A stretch of DNA of 8,063 bases from a bacterium MnTg04 (GTDB lineage Bacteria > Pseudomonadota > Gammaproteobacteria > Steroidobacterales > MnTg04): assembly GCA_008975185.1 (NCBI GenBank), contig BFAU01000123.1, forward strand, positions 1 to 8,063, given 5' to 3'. The stretch's first letter is position 1. The number at the start of each line of letters is the position of its first letter. Of this stretch, positions 7,111 to 8,063 are shown piece after piece. Below the pieces are notes generated by a model, which ran no database searches, had not been told where the DNA came from, and saw nothing but the letters and a program-made list of their open reading frames with translations. A program made the position numbers and the translations under genes.

Positions 7111-8063
7111 ATGACCGATCTGTATTATGCGGCTGCCTGCCAGACCGATTTTCCCAGTCCATCCGGGCGTGGGCAGATCGGCGCCAATAGCAAACGCATG
7201 TGCGAAATTATCGAGCAGACGATTAGCGGTTACGAACCGTTTTTCGATGTCCGGCTGCTGGCGTTTCCGGAATTCGCGCATTCGCCGCCGGCCTATCCGA
7301 CGGTCGCCGAATTGCGAAAAAAATTGGCCATCCCGGTGCCCAACGAGCATACGGATGCTTATGAAAAGCTGGCCAGGAAGTATGGCTGCTATATCCAGAC
7401 GGGTTCGTTCCTGGAGGCAGACCCGGATTACCCGGAGGCGGTTTTCAATACCACGGTGTTGATCGGGCCGGGCGGGATCCTGTCGAAGTATCGCAAGGTG
7501 AATCCCTGGCTGCCCTGGGAGGTGCATACCAGTCCTCATGATATCGAGGATTACCCGCACGACCCGTTGCCGGTGGTCGAAACCGAACTGGGCCGGCTGG
7601 CGGTCGCCACTTGTTACGATTGGCTTATTCCGGAGACCATCCGCGAGCTGGCGTTCAAGGGGGCTGAATTGATCGTCCGTATTTCCGCCTACATGGATCC
7701 ATGGGGTACCGCGCAGCCAATGGAATGGTGGACTCTGATAAACCGAACGCGGGCGCTCGAGAACTCGGTCTATGTCGTGGCCGCCAACCAGGGAGCCAGC
7801 TTCAGGAACTACCCGCCGTTTAGCTGGCCGGGCGGCAGCATGGTCGTCGATTATGATGGGCGGATACTGGCGCAGGCGGACCCCGGCCCCGGCGAGAAAG
7901 TCGTGGTTGCGCCGATTCACATCGATATGCTGCGCGCCGAAAGAGACCGCCGCAGCGGTCATGACATGCGTGCCCATCTGCGTACCAGTTTGCACAGTTA
8001 TTTCAGGACGGAATGGCTGGAGCCGGCCAGGGGGCCGATAGACAGTGCAGGTATCGAGGGCCG
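7111..8063 (+). CDS. nitrilase-superfamily amidase, aliphatic amidase-like (3' partial)
   Basis: The frame is open from ATG 7111 to the right edge (317 codons seen, no stop), so the C-terminus is missing. The superfamily's catalytic residues are all present: Glu54 (LLAFPEFAHSP), Lys129 (LSKYRKVNPW), and nucleophile Cys168 (VATCYDWLIPE), plus the extra active-site Glu137 (PWEVH). The order and spacing, the KYRKxxPW segment, GAELIVRISAYMDP, and the tail around 270-296 resemble aliphatic amidase/formamidase (AmiE-type, about 345 residues) more than plant-type nitrilases, so an amide giving acid plus ammonia is the best guess; substrate unknown. By that comparison nearly the whole domain is present. 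No signal peptide: cytoplasmic. The start has only a weak GAG upstream (7106-7108) and follows the glutamate synthase-like stop by 31 bp, so it is probably cotranscribed with it. Confidence 0.9.
   Translation, partial: MTDLYYAAACQTDFPSPSGRGQIGANSKRMCEIIEQTISGYEPFFDVRLLAFPEFAHSPPAYPTVAELRKKLAIPVPNEHTDAYEKLARKYGCYIQTGSFLEADPDYPEAVFNTTVLIGPGGILSKYRKVNPWLPWEVHTSPHDIEDYPHDPLPVVETELGRLAVATCYDWLIPETIRELAFKGAELIVRISAYMDPWGTAQPMEWWTLINRTRALENSVYVVAANQGASFRNYPPFSWPGGSMVVDYDGRILAQADPGPGEKVVVAPIHIDMLRAERDRRSGHDMRAHLRTSLHSYFRTEWLEPARGPIDSAGIEG

Noticed and set aside
6670..7995. 441-codon open frame on the minus strand across the glutamate synthase-like and amidase genes
   Set aside because: It spans the boundary of two real + strand genes with clear catalytic motifs; long antisense frames are expected in GC-rich codon usage.

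Overview
The window reads as chromosomal DNA of a moderately GC-rich Gram-negative proteobacterium, most likely an environmental gammaproteobacterium. This rests on protein style, ATG starts with AGGAG-type ribosome sites, a secretin-like domain on an exported protein, and tight operon packing; no marker gene fixes the taxon. All genes found are on the + strand. There are no RNA genes, insertion sequences, CRISPR arrays or attachment sites that I can support.

Left part (1-1752): the 3' end of an acidic, probably exported beta-rich protein of unrecognised family is followed by a 173-bp gap holding a perfect 12-bp inverted repeat. Then comes a 350-residue exported protein with a signal peptide, an STN/secretin-N-like domain and six HEAT-like repeats in exact 31-residue register. 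Its role is unknown; the architecture suggests a periplasmic scaffold or protein-interaction factor.

Middle (1753-2320): a 568-bp intergenic stretch, visibly more AT-rich in its second half. I see no convincing gene in it. It holds a weak sigma70-like promoter candidate and a short hairpin/operator-like palindrome, and is the likely control region of the genes to its right.

Right part (2321-8063): a four-gene set with gaps of 1, 45 and 31 nt, which looks like one operon. The genes are a ThDP enzyme of the acetolactate synthase family, an NAD(P)-dependent aldehyde dehydrogenase, a membrane-anchored stand-alone FMN/Fe-S glutamate synthase domain protein (YerD-like), and a nitrilase-superfamily amidase related to aliphatic amidases that runs off the right edge. 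All key catalytic residues are visible. My inference is a small catabolic module: the amidase frees ammonia from an amide, the glutamate synthase-like protein fixes the nitrogen or performs a related FMN reaction, and the ThDP enzyme plus dehydrogenase turn a 2-oxo acid into an aldehyde and then an acid. The substrates cannot be read from the sequence. None of the single families is new; the combination is the most interesting part of the window.
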